Source: Collinsella sp. An2
GTDB lineage: Bacteria; Actinomycetota; Coriobacteriia; Coriobacteriales; Coriobacteriaceae
Reading direction: 5' to 3'
DNA: 64,000 bases
Assembly: GCF_002160065.1 (NCBI RefSeq)
Contig: NZ_NFJW01000002.1
Coordinates: forward strand, 62,001-126,000
Within the stretch, counting starts at the first letter, position 1, and every line of letters begins with the position of its first letter. A program made the translations under genes and the position numbers. Positions 29,838 through 38,337 of the stretch are shown here, in pieces. The notes under the pieces are model-generated. The model searched no databases. It saw nothing but the letters and a program-made list of their open reading frames with translations, and had not been told where the DNA came from.

Positions 29838-30280
29838 GCGCTTGTTCCGCGTGCGCGGGCAACGCCGTCGGAATGGCGAAGGGCGAAAGGCGCCGCGCGT
29901 TTGCAGCAGCCGAAACGCCACCGGAACGCGGATGCAGCATAGCTTGTTCACGTTCAAACCGTTCGCGCCGCGCTGAGCGGCGCCCGCGAACCCCTCACGG
30001 CGCACCTAAATGGCCCGTCCACGCTGTACCTACGATTGTTCGTTTCGGTTTTATGCAGTTTATTGGAGACTTGGCGAGTAGACACCTCATTTGGGCCCTG
30101 GAATCCTGCGGTTTTGTTGGCGAGATCGGCCGTCTACTCGAGGATTCCCGAACTAACTGCATAAAAACGAAACGAGTTTCGCAGCCCGCCCAAAAAACCT
30201 CGACATCCCCCCACCGGACTGCCCCGCGGCGGCCGTCGCAGCAGCCGCGGGACAGCTGCGCCCAACATGACACGCCGCTC
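29838..30280. other. Intergenic region carrying a 145-bp palindromic element
   Basis: About 440 bases between convergent genes. The centre is the palindromic element listed next. The rest shows no gene. Confidence 0.6.
30041..30181. repeat. Palindromic element, copy 1 of a family shared with 45653-45800
   Basis: Outer arms CGTTTCGGTTTTATGCAGTT (from 30041) and its inverted copy ending 30174. Inner arms CGAGTAGAC (30075-30083) and GTCTACTCG (30132-30140). The right half is very similar to copy 2, in the same orientation, and the spacing of all arms is kept. The plus strand reads GFVGEIGRLLE in both copies, but DNA identity alone may explain that. Confidence 0.8.
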
Positions 30281-31567
30281 TTAGCCGGTGGCAAGGGCCT
30301 CCAGCCAGGCGAGGTAAACGCTTGGATAATGCCCTGCGAGCAGACGCAGGGGATTTGCTGCTGCGACAACGGCCGCAGCATGTGCGACGGCAACCGGGTC
30401 GGCCAGCGAGTCCGGAGAGACCAGGATGCCAGAGAGCTCGTCCAACAGCGTCTCGACCTCACTTGGAGACATCGGCTCGTGCGCGCACAAAACCCCAGTG
30501 AGCGCCCGATACGCCTCCCGCATACCAGCCGCGTCCTCCGCCGACGCACCGGACGGCATACCTATGGACACGTCGCGCCCAAAGCGAACGTATCCCCAGG
30601 TGGCCAGCGGCAGGCGCGGTACCAGATCTGCCGTGTTCACCACGTTGACGATGGTGTCGTAGCGCGCGGAGCGGGCCGAGGCGTCCGTGGTTGAGCAAGG
30701 CGCGGCGAAGGTGTAGCCAAGCGCTTCGTCGTCGGCACCCCACTGCGCGCCCACGTCGCCGTCGATGGCGCGCGCCGCAACCATGCCGGCAATCGCGCCG
30801 CCTCGGCTGTGGCCGCAGGTAAGCACGGTGACGGCATCTCCCTGCGCGTGCGCGGCGTCCACCCACCGCCCGACTTCTCCGGCAATCTCGTCTGCCAGCA
30901 CCCGGTAGCCCGGGTGGTCACCCGAGGAGGACAGGTCGGCGTTGCTTAGCCACTCGGACCCATAGCTCCCGCGCACGGCAACCACGATGACCGAACGCGA
31001 ACCATCATCGCCGCTCGCCGCGAGGCGGCGGCGTGCGACGGTATAGGCTCCCAGGTCCTCGTCCTGCGTAAACACGTTGAGCACCTGGTCGGCAACCTCG
31101 CTTCGAAAGCGATAGGAATCGGTCGAGACCTCGGAGAAGCCCAGTTGTTCCAGCGCCTGCTCCATGTAGGCAGGACCTTGGCTTCCCTCCTGATAATGCC
31201 CCGACTCCGAGTAGGCAAGCGTCGAGAGCGCGGCACAGGTGAGGGCAAGCTCGCTGTTCCACGATGCCGACGCGCGCCCAAACCAGGCGTCGTCCCATGT
31301 GACGCGCAGCTCGTGCTCGCCTGGAACATCGAGCAACGTCAAGGTGAGCGGCACTTCGCGCGCGGAGCGCAACGCTTCGGGCGTTGTCCGGTCCAGAGGC
31401 GCAGGAAGGCCCTGTGCCTCGGCGACGGCAGCGCACTTGACCTGATACCGCAGAACAAGGCCGAATCCCAGCGCGAGCCCTACAACCAGCAACGCCATGC
31501 CGGCAGCCGCCATGGCACGCCGCACCATACGACGAAAACCACCCTGTTGCATGCCGCTGCGGAGCAT
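30281..31567 (-). CDS. Lipase class 3 (alpha/beta hydrolase), membrane-anchored or secreted
   Basis: 428 residues. The N-terminal basic region and hydrophobic helix (GMALLVVGLALGFGLVLRY, about residues 23-41) suggest a signal anchor. The catalytic region has the nucleophile elbow GHSRGGAIAG, the oxyanion strand VIVVAVRGSYGSEW, the acid in VNTADLVPRLPLA and the His in GHYPSVYLAWLE. These form a complete class 3 triad, expected to cleave lipid or other ester bonds outside the cell. AGGAGAGG precedes ATG 31567. No neighbour points to its substrate. Confidence 0.9.
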   Translation of the reverse strand: MLRSGMQQGGFRRMVRRAMAAAGMALLVVGLALGFGLVLRYQVKCAAVAEAQGLPAPLDRTTPEALRSAREVPLTLTLLDVPGEHELRVTWDDAWFGRASASWNSELALTCAALSTLAYSESGHYQEGSQGPAYMEQALEQLGFSEVSTDSYRFRSEVADQVLNVFTQDEDLGAYTVARRRLAASGDDGSRSVIVVAVRGSYGSEWLSNADLSSSGDHPGYRVLADEIAGEVGRWVDAAHAQGDAVTVLTCGHSRGGAIAGMVAARAIDGDVGAQWGADDEALGYTFAAPCSTTDASARSARYDTIVNVVNTADLVPRLPLATWGYVRFGRDVSIGMPSGASAEDAAGMREAYRALTGVLCAHEPMSPSEVETLLDELSGILVSPDSLADPVAVAHAAAVVAAANPLRLLAGHYPSVYLAWLEALATG

Positions 31568-31757
31568 CGGGACCTCTCCTTGCCTGACTGCCTCACATCA
31601 TGAGCATACGGAAGGATTATGGATGCGCCGTGGGCATACCCTTACGCTTTTATAAGGTTTTAAGAGCACGGCAGCCGGAGCAGGCAGATGTCCGCGTCGC
31701 GGGGATGCCACGGGCAGCGACTTCCCCGCAACGCCGCATCTCTCTGAAAGCCTTGTC

Positions 31758-32357
31758 CTAGGCGCCCTGCGCGAGCTCGGAGGCGCTCAGCTCGCGGCCA
31801 AGCGTGTAATAGACGTGCTCGCCGGCGCAGCGCTTGCAGTAGGTGTGCCCGTCGCGCTCGACGCCGCGCCCGTCGTGCACGCGCTCGCCACACACCTCGC
31901 ACACCTGCGTGGCGCGAGGGCGACCGGGCAGGTCGAACTCGCGGAAATCCGGCAAGTCGACCTCGTTGACGCAAAACAGGTCGTTATCTGAGATGCCGGC
32001 AAAGAAGGCAAGCATCTCATCTTTGCCGTGCGGCGCCTTCGGCACGTCCGGTCGCTGGGTGATACGAATGGCCTTGTTGCTCGCCAGGTCGAGGAAGCTC
32101 GCCGCCATGATGCCATAGTCGTACCACTTGAGCCGGCGACGCCCCAGATGGCAGTTGGCCACCGAGATGACTGCGTCGGCCAGGCATCGGTCGCACTCGA
32201 CAAACGCCACGAGGTCGCGATAGGTGTCGGGGTCCTCAATGTGGAAGTAGTCCATGGCCACGCGCGCCATACGCGTACCAATGACCTGACCTGCGCAAAG
32301 ATGGCCGTGGAAGGCGACGGCGCGGTCCAGGTCTTCTTCAAACGTGCGTTTGAGCAT
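31758..32357 (-). CDS. FmdE-like protein with C-terminal zinc ribbon
   Basis: 199 residues. The N-terminal part has the FmdE/Tuf-type motif FHGHLCAGQVIGTRMARVA and CDRCLADAVISVANC. The family is named after a formylmethanofuran dehydrogenase subunit, but bacterial members are widespread and of uncertain role. The C-terminus (about 150-180) is a zinc finger, CEVCGERVHDG...HTYCKRC. AAAGGAACACC precedes the ATG. No molybdopterin enzyme gene is nearby, so metabolic role is open. Confidence 0.85.
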   Translation of the reverse strand: MLKRTFEEDLDRAVAFHGHLCAGQVIGTRMARVAMDYFHIEDPDTYRDLVAFVECDRCLADAVISVANCHLGRRRLKWYDYGIMAASFLDLASNKAIRITQRPDVPKAPHGKDEMLAFFAGISDNDLFCVNEVDLPDFREFDLPGRPRATQVCEVCGERVHDGRGVERDGHTYCKRCAGEHVYYTLGRELSASELAQGA

Positions 32358-32444
32358 GGTGTTCCTTTCGTTGTATCGTGCCGCAGCCGCCGGGGGATGC
32401 GGGCAGGTGGAGGCGCAGCGGCAGTGCGGCGGCTAGCGCGGGGC

Positions 32445-32552
32445 GCAACCGCGAGGACAGCGCGACGACCGGCGCGGCATGCGACCGCGAGGGCAGCGCG
32501 ACAACCGGCGCGGCATGCGACCGCAAGGGCAGCATGCGGCGACCCGGGACAG
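32445..32552. repeat. GC-rich 36-bp tandem repeat, about 2.5 copies
   Basis: Units start at 32445, 32481 and 32517 with core CAGCGCGACAACCGGCGCGG; the first two differ at a few bases and the third is decayed. It lies in the short gap between the PHP and FmdE-like genes. 36 is a multiple of three, but the frames through it look spurious. Confidence 0.7.
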
Positions 32553-32579
32553 CGCGGCCGTTAAGGCAGCGCGCAGCAC

Positions 32580-33407
32580 CTAGGCTGCAGCACCGCCTTT
32601 GAGCGCACGCAGATCGCACACGCCGGACACCGCAAGTGCTTCGAGCAGCGTGTCGCGGTCGCGGTTCATGATGAGCTCCTGCGGGAAGTGAATCTCTTCC
32701 AGCAAGCGCTTGGCGCACGGGTAGTCGCCGATAGCGGGTGCGATATGGGCGTCGCTCGACACGCAGATGCCCACGCCCAGCTCGGCACAGCGCACTGCGA
32801 TGTCTCGACATGCCTGATGGTGCCTGCCCGCACCTTCCAGGCTGTGGTTGTTGATCTCGATGAGCTTTCCCTGCTCCTTGGCGCAGCCCAGGACCTCATC
32901 CAAGTCGTAGGGAATGCCCGAGCGGCCCGTGTGCCCCAGCACGAACACCTTGGGGTTCTGCAGCACACACACATACATCTCGGTCGTTTGCGCCAACGTA
33001 GCATCGGCGGCAAAATCGCCGTTGTGAACGCTCGCTACCAGGTAGTCGAGCGATTCCACCACCCGGTCGTACAGCGTCCAGTCGCGACGGAAGCGCTTGC
33101 CCACGATGGACTCGGGCACATGAACGTCCTGGCCAAAGAGCCCGCCCTCGAGCGACACGATATCGGCCTCGGCGCCGCGCAGCAGCGTCACGCCGTCCCA
33201 CACACGCGGCCACACGACCTGGTTGTAGAAAAACTGGAAGTTGCGAATATCGGGCTCAGGGAAAAGCATCGAGCTCATATGGTCTGCCGAGCCCAGAAGC
33301 TCCAGGCCTGCCGCCCGCGCCGCGGCAACGTTTTCGCCGATGGTCGAGTATGCGTGGCGCGAGAACAGCGTATGCGTATGGATGTCCGTCGCGATGGTGT
33401 AGGACAT
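32580..33407 (-). CDS. PHP-domain phosphoesterase (YcdX-like)
   Basis: 275 residues. PHP domains are trinuclear-metal hydrolases; YcdX-type members act as phosphatases on unknown substrates. Metal-ligand motifs in order: DIHTHTLFSRHA, LLGSADHMSS, YLVASVHNGDFA, FVLGHTGRSGIP, LIEINNHSL and CVSSDAHIA. The set is complete. I choose ATG 33407, with GAGGAGG upstream, over the open frame to 33722, which is noise. Between the aminotransferase and the FmdE-like gene on the same strand; an operon is possible. Confidence 0.9.
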   Translation of the reverse strand: MSYTIATDIHTHTLFSRHAYSTIGENVAAARAAGLELLGSADHMSSMLFPEPDIRNFQFFYNQVVWPRVWDGVTLLRGAEADIVSLEGGLFGQDVHVPESIVGKRFRRDWTLYDRVVESLDYLVASVHNGDFAADATLAQTTEMYVCVLQNPKVFVLGHTGRSGIPYDLDEVLGCAKEQGKLIEINNHSLEGAGRHHQACRDIAVRCAELGVGICVSSDAHIAPAIGDYPCAKRLLEEIHFPQELIMNRDRDTLLEALAVSGVCDLRALKGGAAA

Positions 33408-33523
33408 TGCATCCTCCTCGGTCGACTGGTCGGTATGGTCTATGAGTCGCACCTGGGCGTAAACGTGCCGGCCATGGACTTCACACGTCATCGCGGCCGG
33501 CGCGTTTTCCCAAGACAAATACC

Positions 33524-34735
33524 CTACTTGGCGCAGACTCCGTAGTCCTGGGCCAGACGCTGCCAGGCCGGCAGCGAGCGCTCGATGACCTCGGGCGCGA
33601 CGCAGTAGCCCACGCGCACCCAGCCGGTCACGCCAAAGCTGTTGGATGGCACCGGCAGCAGCTCGTAGGCGCGAGCGCGCTCGCAGAATGCCTCGGCATC
33701 GGGCTCGAGGGCACGCACCCACAGGTAGAAGGCCCCGTCGGGCTCCACGTAGGTATACCCAAAGGAGGAAAGCGCCTTCGTAAGCGTCTCACGATTGCGC
33801 GCATAGGCCTCGACGTTGACCGGCTCGTCCACGCAATCGACCACCACGCGTTGGAAGAGTGCCGGGGCACACACGAAACCCAGTGCACGCGCCGAGCCCG
33901 CGACAGCGGCCATGACGCGGCGGGCGCCCTCGCTCACCTGCGGCACCAGCACCCAACCGACGCGCTCGCCCGGAAGCGACAGGGACTTGCTGTAGGAGTA
34001 GCACACCACGGTGTGCTCGTAGATGCTCGGAACCCAGGGAACCTCGGCACCATAGGTGAGCTCGCGATACGGCTCGTCGGAGATGAGGACCACCGGCTGC
34101 GGATGGCCCAAGCCCTCCGTGCGGCGGGCATTCTCCTTCTCGAGCACCGCCGCGAGCGCCTCGAGCGTTGCACGCGTGTAGACCGCGCCTGTGGGGTTGT
34201 TGGGCGAGTCCACGATCACCGCCGCCGTCCGCGGCGTGATGGCGCGCTCGACCGCAACCGGGTCAAGCTGGAAGGTCTCGGGATCCGCGGGCACCTCGAC
34301 ACAGACGGCGCCAGCGGTCTCGATCCACACGCGATACTCGGGGAAATACGGTGCGATCACAATGATCTCGTCGCCCGGTGTGGTCACGGCGTGGACCGCG
34401 CAGGAGACCGACGCGGCCGCGCCGACCGTCATGAACACGTCTTGCGCCGTGTACGAGCAGCCAAAGCGCCGGTTGAGGGACGAAGCAACCGCCTCGCGCG
34501 CCGCGGGAAGACCCGGAGCGGGCGTATATCCGTGCAGCTCCGCCGGCGGCACCTCGGCAAGCGAGCGCTCGATGGATGCACGCACGGCGTCGGGCGCAGG
34601 AATGCTCGGATTTCCCAGGCTGAAGTCGAACACCTTGTCCGCCCCGATCTGTGCTTTGCGCTCGTTCGCGTAGGTGAAGATCTCACGGATGACCGAGCTC
34701 TCGACCCCGTATCCATACATGGCCTCGTTGATCAT
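33524..34735 (-). CDS. PLP-dependent class I/II aminotransferase
   Basis: 403 residues, usual length. It transfers an amino group between an amino acid and a 2-oxo acid using pyridoxal phosphate. Seen: FDFSLGNPSIPAP and HGYTPAPGLPAAREAV at the N-terminus; PYFPEYRVW; VIVDSPNNPTGAVY (PLP-ring Asn); LISDEPYRELTY; PLP-lysine in YSYSKSLSLPGERVGW; C-terminal Arg in GWVRVGYCV for substrate carboxylate. AAGGAG precedes ATG 34735. The amino acid used is not clear from sequence. Confidence 0.93.
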   Translation of the reverse strand: MINEAMYGYGVESSVIREIFTYANERKAQIGADKVFDFSLGNPSIPAPDAVRASIERSLAEVPPAELHGYTPAPGLPAAREAVASSLNRRFGCSYTAQDVFMTVGAAASVSCAVHAVTTPGDEIIVIAPYFPEYRVWIETAGAVCVEVPADPETFQLDPVAVERAITPRTAAVIVDSPNNPTGAVYTRATLEALAAVLEKENARRTEGLGHPQPVVLISDEPYRELTYGAEVPWVPSIYEHTVVCYSYSKSLSLPGERVGWVLVPQVSEGARRVMAAVAGSARALGFVCAPALFQRVVVDCVDEPVNVEAYARNRETLTKALSSFGYTYVEPDGAFYLWVRALEPDAEAFCERARAYELLPVPSNSFGVTGWVRVGYCVAPEVIERSLPAWQRLAQDYGVCAK

Positions 34736-34841
34736 GGCTGCTCCTTAGCTTGTTTGTGTATCCCGCCCATCATACGCCAATCCACCGTGCACCAGGCACG
34801 GTCGCGCGGCGCCGATACCGCAATGACCCAATCTACGACAA

Positions 34842-34883
34842 CGGCCCGCTGCCGCCTTCTCACCGAAAGACAACAGCGGGCCG
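34842..34883 (-). terminator. Hairpin after ftsH, probable terminator
   Basis: 10-bp perfect stem CGGCCCGCTG / CAGCGGGCCG, 27 bases beyond the ftsH stop. Loop of 22 bases and only a weak T-rich tail. Confidence 0.5.
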
Positions 34884-34910
34884 AACTAACCCTGTAGCGG
34901 AGGACGGGGC

Positions 34911-37238
34911 CTATACCTCGTCGTCCTGAGCTTCTGCAGCGTCAGAGGCATCAGAAGCTTCCGGTGAGGCAGGCTCCTCCGAAGATGCCCCCTCCTCGGC
35001 AGCCATGCTCGCGGCTGCGTAGCGGGCGGCATCCTCCGCAAGCTCCTCGTCGCTCATGCGCGGCTTGCGTGCGGATGCGGCCTGCTTGGGCTCGTCCTCG
35101 CCCGCCGTCCGGTGCTCCTGCTCGTGGGCAAGGTACTCGTCCCACTTGTTATCAAGCAGCGCCTCGACCGCGTCGCCCTCGACCGTCTCGCGCTCAAGCA
35201 GGACGTCCGCCATCAGCTGCAGCTGGTCGCGACGCTCCTCCAAAATCGCCTCGGCGCGGCGGTGTGCCTCACGCATGATGCGCTGCACCTCAACGTCGAT
35301 GCGGCGCGCGGTCTCCTCGGAGTAGTTCTCGTGGTCAGCGTAGTCGCGACCCAAGAACACCTGGTGCTGAGCCTCGCCGAAGACCATGGTTCCCAGCTCT
35401 TCGCTCATGCCCAAGCGCGTGACCATCTCGCGGGCCATCTTCGTGGCGCGCTCAAGGTCGTTCGAAGCGCCCGACGTGATGTCGTCGCACATGAGCTCCT
35501 CGGCCACGCGGCCGCCCAAGAACACGGCAAGCTCGTCGAGCATCTCGTTTTTGGTCTTGAGGAAGTGGTCCTCGGTGGGCAGCTGCAGGGTGTAGCCCAA
35601 AGCCTGGCCGCGGCTCACGATCGAGATCTTGTGCACCGGATCCGAATGCTCCAGGATGTGTCCCACCAGCGCGTGTCCACTCTCGTGGAAGGCGATCGTG
35701 GTGCGCTCCTGCTTCGTCATGACGCGGCTCTTGCGCTGCGGGCCGGCGATAACGCGCTCCATGGACTCCTCGACCTCCGACATGGAGATGAGCGGCTTCT
35801 TGCGGCGCGCCGCCAGAAGTGCGGCCTCGTTCATGAGGTTCGCCAGGTCGGCGCCGGTAAATCCAACGGTGAGCTGCGCGAGCTTGTCGAATTTCACGTC
35901 GTCGGCAAGCGGCTTGTTACGGCCGTGGACGCGCAGAATCTGCTCGCGGCCCGCGACGTCGGGGCGGTCGACCGTGATCTGGCGGTCAAAGCGGCCGGGA
36001 CGCAGTAACGCAGGGTCCAGGATGTCGGGGCGGTTCGTTGCGGCGATGAGAATCACGCTCTCGCTCTCCTCGAAGCCGTCCATCTCCACCAGCAGCTGGT
36101 TCAGAGTCTGTTCGCGCTCATCGTGACCGCCGCCCAAGCCGGCGCCGCGCTGGCGGCCGACCGCGTCGATCTCGTCGATGAAGATGATCGAGGGAGCCTG
36201 CGCCTTCGCCTCCTTGAAGAGGTCGCGCACGCGGGACGCGCCCACGCCCACGAACATCTCTACGAAGTCTGAGCCCGAGATGGAGAAGAATGGAACCCCC
36301 GCCTCACCGGCAACGGCCTTTGCGAGCAGCGTCTTGCCGGTGCCTGGAGGGCCCACGAGCAGTACGCCACGGGGAATCTTCGCGCCGAGCTTGCGATAGC
36401 GCTCGGGATTCGCCAGGAAGTCGCGCACCTCCTCGAGCTCTTCCACCGCCTCGTCAATGCCCGCCACGTCCTTGAACTTGACCTTGGGACGAGTCTCCTC
36501 GTTGGTCTTGGCGTTCGTCTTACCAAACTGCATGGTCTTGCTGTTCGCGCCCATCATCTGACGCAGGAAGTAGAACATGAGCACGATGAGCAACACGGTG
36601 GGCAGCACGCTCACCAAGAAGTCGCTCCAGAAGTCGGGATTGCTCGTGTCCACTTCATAGGTGGTGTCGGGGTGCTTCGCCATGAGCTCCGCCAGCGAGT
36701 CCGACCCGACATAGGTCGATTTGAACTGGACAAGCTCATCGTCCTTCGAGGTATTGGCGTCGTCCGGCCAATATTCACCCGTCACCGAGCCGTTCGCAAC
36801 CGTATAGGTCAGGCTGTCGACGCGGTTGTCCTCGATGGCGCTTACCAGCTGGTTGGTCGGAATCTCCTGAACCTGGTCTCCCCCGCCAAAGCCCGGGCCC
36901 ATGTTGAAGAACATGTAAGCCAACAATACGCAGGCCAGCAGGAAATAGAGCCATGTGGCGCGCGAAGGCGGACGGCGCGGGCCGCGGTCGCCGCGATTGC
37001 CCTTGCCACCAAGCAGCATGTCGTCGAAGTTGCCAAGCAGCGGGTCGCCGGACGGACGCCGATTCGAACCGCTGCGCCTGTCGTCGCGGTCGTCGCGGTT
37101 ACCTCGACTGTCTCGGTCACCTCGGTCGGTCGAGGTCTTCGAATCCCCCGAGGTGCTCGGCTTCTCGTCTTTATGCGAGCCGTCGCCCTCGGCAAGGAGA
37201 GCGACGGCCTCTAGATCGTCATGGATACGAAACGTCAT
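34911..37238 (-). CDS. ftsH: ATP-dependent zinc metalloprotease FtsH
   Basis: 775 residues. It is the membrane-bound AAA+ protease that degrades misfolded membrane proteins and some regulators. An unusual charged N-terminal extension of about 95 residues, rich in Arg-Asp ([12 protein letters not shown]), precedes the first membrane helix ([17 protein letters not shown]). The FtsH extracellular domain and second helix ([17 protein letters not shown]) follow. AAA part: [42 protein letters not shown]. Protease part: HESGH zinc motif. An acidic Ala/Glu-rich tail ends it. The ATG directly follows the hpt TAG, with GGAGG inside the end of hpt, so it is translationally coupled in tilS-hpt-ftsH. Confidence 0.97.
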   Translation of the reverse strand: MTFRIHDDLEAVALLAEGDGSHKDEKPSTSGDSKTSTDRGDRDSRGNRDDRDDRRSGSNRRPSGDPLLGNFDDMLLGGKGNRGDRGPRRPPSRATWLYFLLACVLLAYMFFNMGPGFGGGDQVQEIPTNQLVSAIEDNRVDSLTYTVANGSVTGEYWPDDANTSKDDELVQFKSTYVGSDSLAELMAKHPDTTYEVDTSNPDFWSDFLVSVLPTVLLIVLMFYFLRQMMGANSKTMQFGKTNAKTNEETRPKVKFKDVAGIDEAVEELEEVRDFLANPERYRKLGAKIPRGVLLVGPPGTGKTLLAKAVAGEAGVPFFSISGSDFVEMFVGVGASRVRDLFKEAKAQAPSIIFIDEIDAVGRQRGAGLGGGHDEREQTLNQLLVEMDGFEESESVILIAATNRPDILDPALLRPGRFDRQITVDRPDVAGREQILRVHGRNKPLADDVKFDKLAQLTVGFTGADLANLMNEAALLAARRKKPLISMSEVEESMERVIAGPQRKSRVMTKQERTTIAFHESGHALVGHILEHSDPVHKISIVSRGQALGYTLQLPTEDHFLKTKNEMLDELAVFLGGRVAEELMCDDITSGASNDLERATKMAREMVTRLGMSEELGTMVFGEAQHQVFLGRDYADHENYSEETARRIDVEVQRIMREAHRRAEAILEERRDQLQLMADVLLERETVEGDAVEALLDNKWDEYLAHEQEHRTAGEDEPKQAASARKPRMSDEELAEDAARYAAASMAAEEGASSEEPASPEASDASDAAEAQDDEV

Positions 37239-37787
37239 CTACGAATAAACCTCCGGTTTGAGAATGCCCACGTAGGGGAGATTGCGATACCGCTCGGCGA
37301 AGTCCAGGCCATAGCCCACCACGAAGGCGTCCGGGCAATGGGTGCCCACGTACTTGGGATTGATCGCCGCCTGCTTGCCCTCGATGTCCTTCCAGAGGAA
37401 CGTCGCCACCTCGATCGAGGCGGGATGACGGCTGGAGAGGTTCTTCATGAGGTACTTGAGCGTAAGACCCGAGTCAAGAATGTCCTCGACGATGAGCACG
37501 TCGCGACCCTTGATATCCATATCCAGGTCTTTGACGATACGCACAATACCCGAGCTCTTCGCCTTGTCGCCGTAGCTGGACACAGCCATGAAGTCGATGG
37601 ACAGCGGCACGTCGATGGCGCGCATGAGATCGCCCATGAAGACCACCGCGCCGCGCAGCACGGCGATGAGCACGAGGTCCTTGCCCTGGTAATCCTGGGA
37701 AATCTGCTGACCCAGGCGTTTCACGATGGCCGCGATCTCCTCCTCAGAGAACAAAACGGTTTCGACATCGGGATGCACGGTGCTCAT
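37239..37787 (-). CDS. hpt: Hypoxanthine phosphoribosyltransferase
   Basis: 182 residues. It salvages hypoxanthine (and usually guanine) to IMP/GMP using PRPP. Seen: FSEEEIAAIVKRLGQQI; LIAVLRGAVVFMGDL; PRPP loop VLIVEDILDSGLTL; base-binding PDAFVVGYGLDFAERYRNLP. ATG 37787 with AAAGGG upstream is chosen; the frame extends to 37865 without homology. It abuts ftsH (no gap). The usual tight junction to tilS is broken here by a 550-base repeat region. Confidence 0.96.
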   Translation of the reverse strand: MSTVHPDVETVLFSEEEIAAIVKRLGQQISQDYQGKDLVLIAVLRGAVVFMGDLMRAIDVPLSIDFMAVSSYGDKAKSSGIVRIVKDLDMDIKGRDVLIVEDILDSGLTLKYLMKNLSSRHPASIEVATFLWKDIEGKQAAINPKYVGTHCPDAFVVGYGLDFAERYRNLPYVGILKPEVYS

Positions 37788-37875
37788 GGATACCCTTTCT
37801 GTTGCGAGAAACGATCGCGCCTCGGGCCGCGGCAACGAAAGCAGGGCCCAGATCGACGTGGTCAAGGTGTACCCG

Positions 37876-37905
37876 TATATAGTACCAGCAAGACCAGCGA
37901 TACAA
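37876..37905 (-). promoter_or_regulatory. Candidate internal promoter for hpt-ftsH
   Basis: On the minus strand TTGTAT (37905-37900), 18 bases, then TATATA (37881-37876), about 90 bases before the hpt ATG. Would allow hpt-ftsH to be made independently of tilS, downstream of the repeat arrays. Confidence 0.35.
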
Positions 37906-38009
37906 CGGCAGCCGCTTTACAGACACCAGGTAAACAACCGTGACAGGTGGCTGTGTAGCCGTGACGCTCGTCCGCGCGGGCGCAGCCTAGAGATAGATCG
38001 CTCATCCCC

Positions 38010-38330
38010 CGAAGTTACGTACCGTCGATGTGCGTTACATACCGGCAACGTAAGTTGCGTACCGGCAGCGCGAGTTACGTACCTCAAAATAAAGTTAGAC
38101 GAACAAATCGGCCGTTTCTCCCCTGTTTTTGGACGAGAAGCGGCCGATTCACGCTCGCAATTTAAGTCGGCGGCACGTAACTTGAAACGACGGCACGCAA
38201 TTCGAAGCGGCGGCACGCAGCGTGAAAACACGACACGTAACTCGAGTCGATGGCGCACAACGCAGCTTGGCAGCCCTGACGCACTCAGTGCACAACATGA
38301 AAGCGTGGCACGCAACGTGCGTCGGCGGCG
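38010..38330. repeat. Two inverted arrays of 20-bp repeats around a central hairpin (tilS-hpt gap)
   Basis: Left array: GTTAC-type cores at 38014, 38034, 38054 and 38074, exact 20-base period, consensus AGTTACGTACCGGCAACGYR. Centre: AATCGGCCGTTTCTC (from 38106) pairing with GAGAAGCGGCCGATT (to 38149), one wobble. Right array: units CGGCACGTAACTTGAAACGA and relatives beginning at 38171, 38191, 38211 and 38231, with decayed units to about 38330. They are close to reverse complements of the left units. The whole can form a long cruciform or RNA hairpin within the tilS-hpt-ftsH transcript. No gene. Confidence 0.85.
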
Positions 38331-38337
38331 TCCCTCG

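Noticed and set aside
32338-32811. Frames through the 36-bp repeat
   Set aside because: They overlap the PHP gene antisense or out of frame and consist of simple repeat translation.
38010-38330. CRISPR array
   Set aside because: The 20-base period has no unique spacers, units are degenerate, the two halves are inverted, and no cas gene is present.
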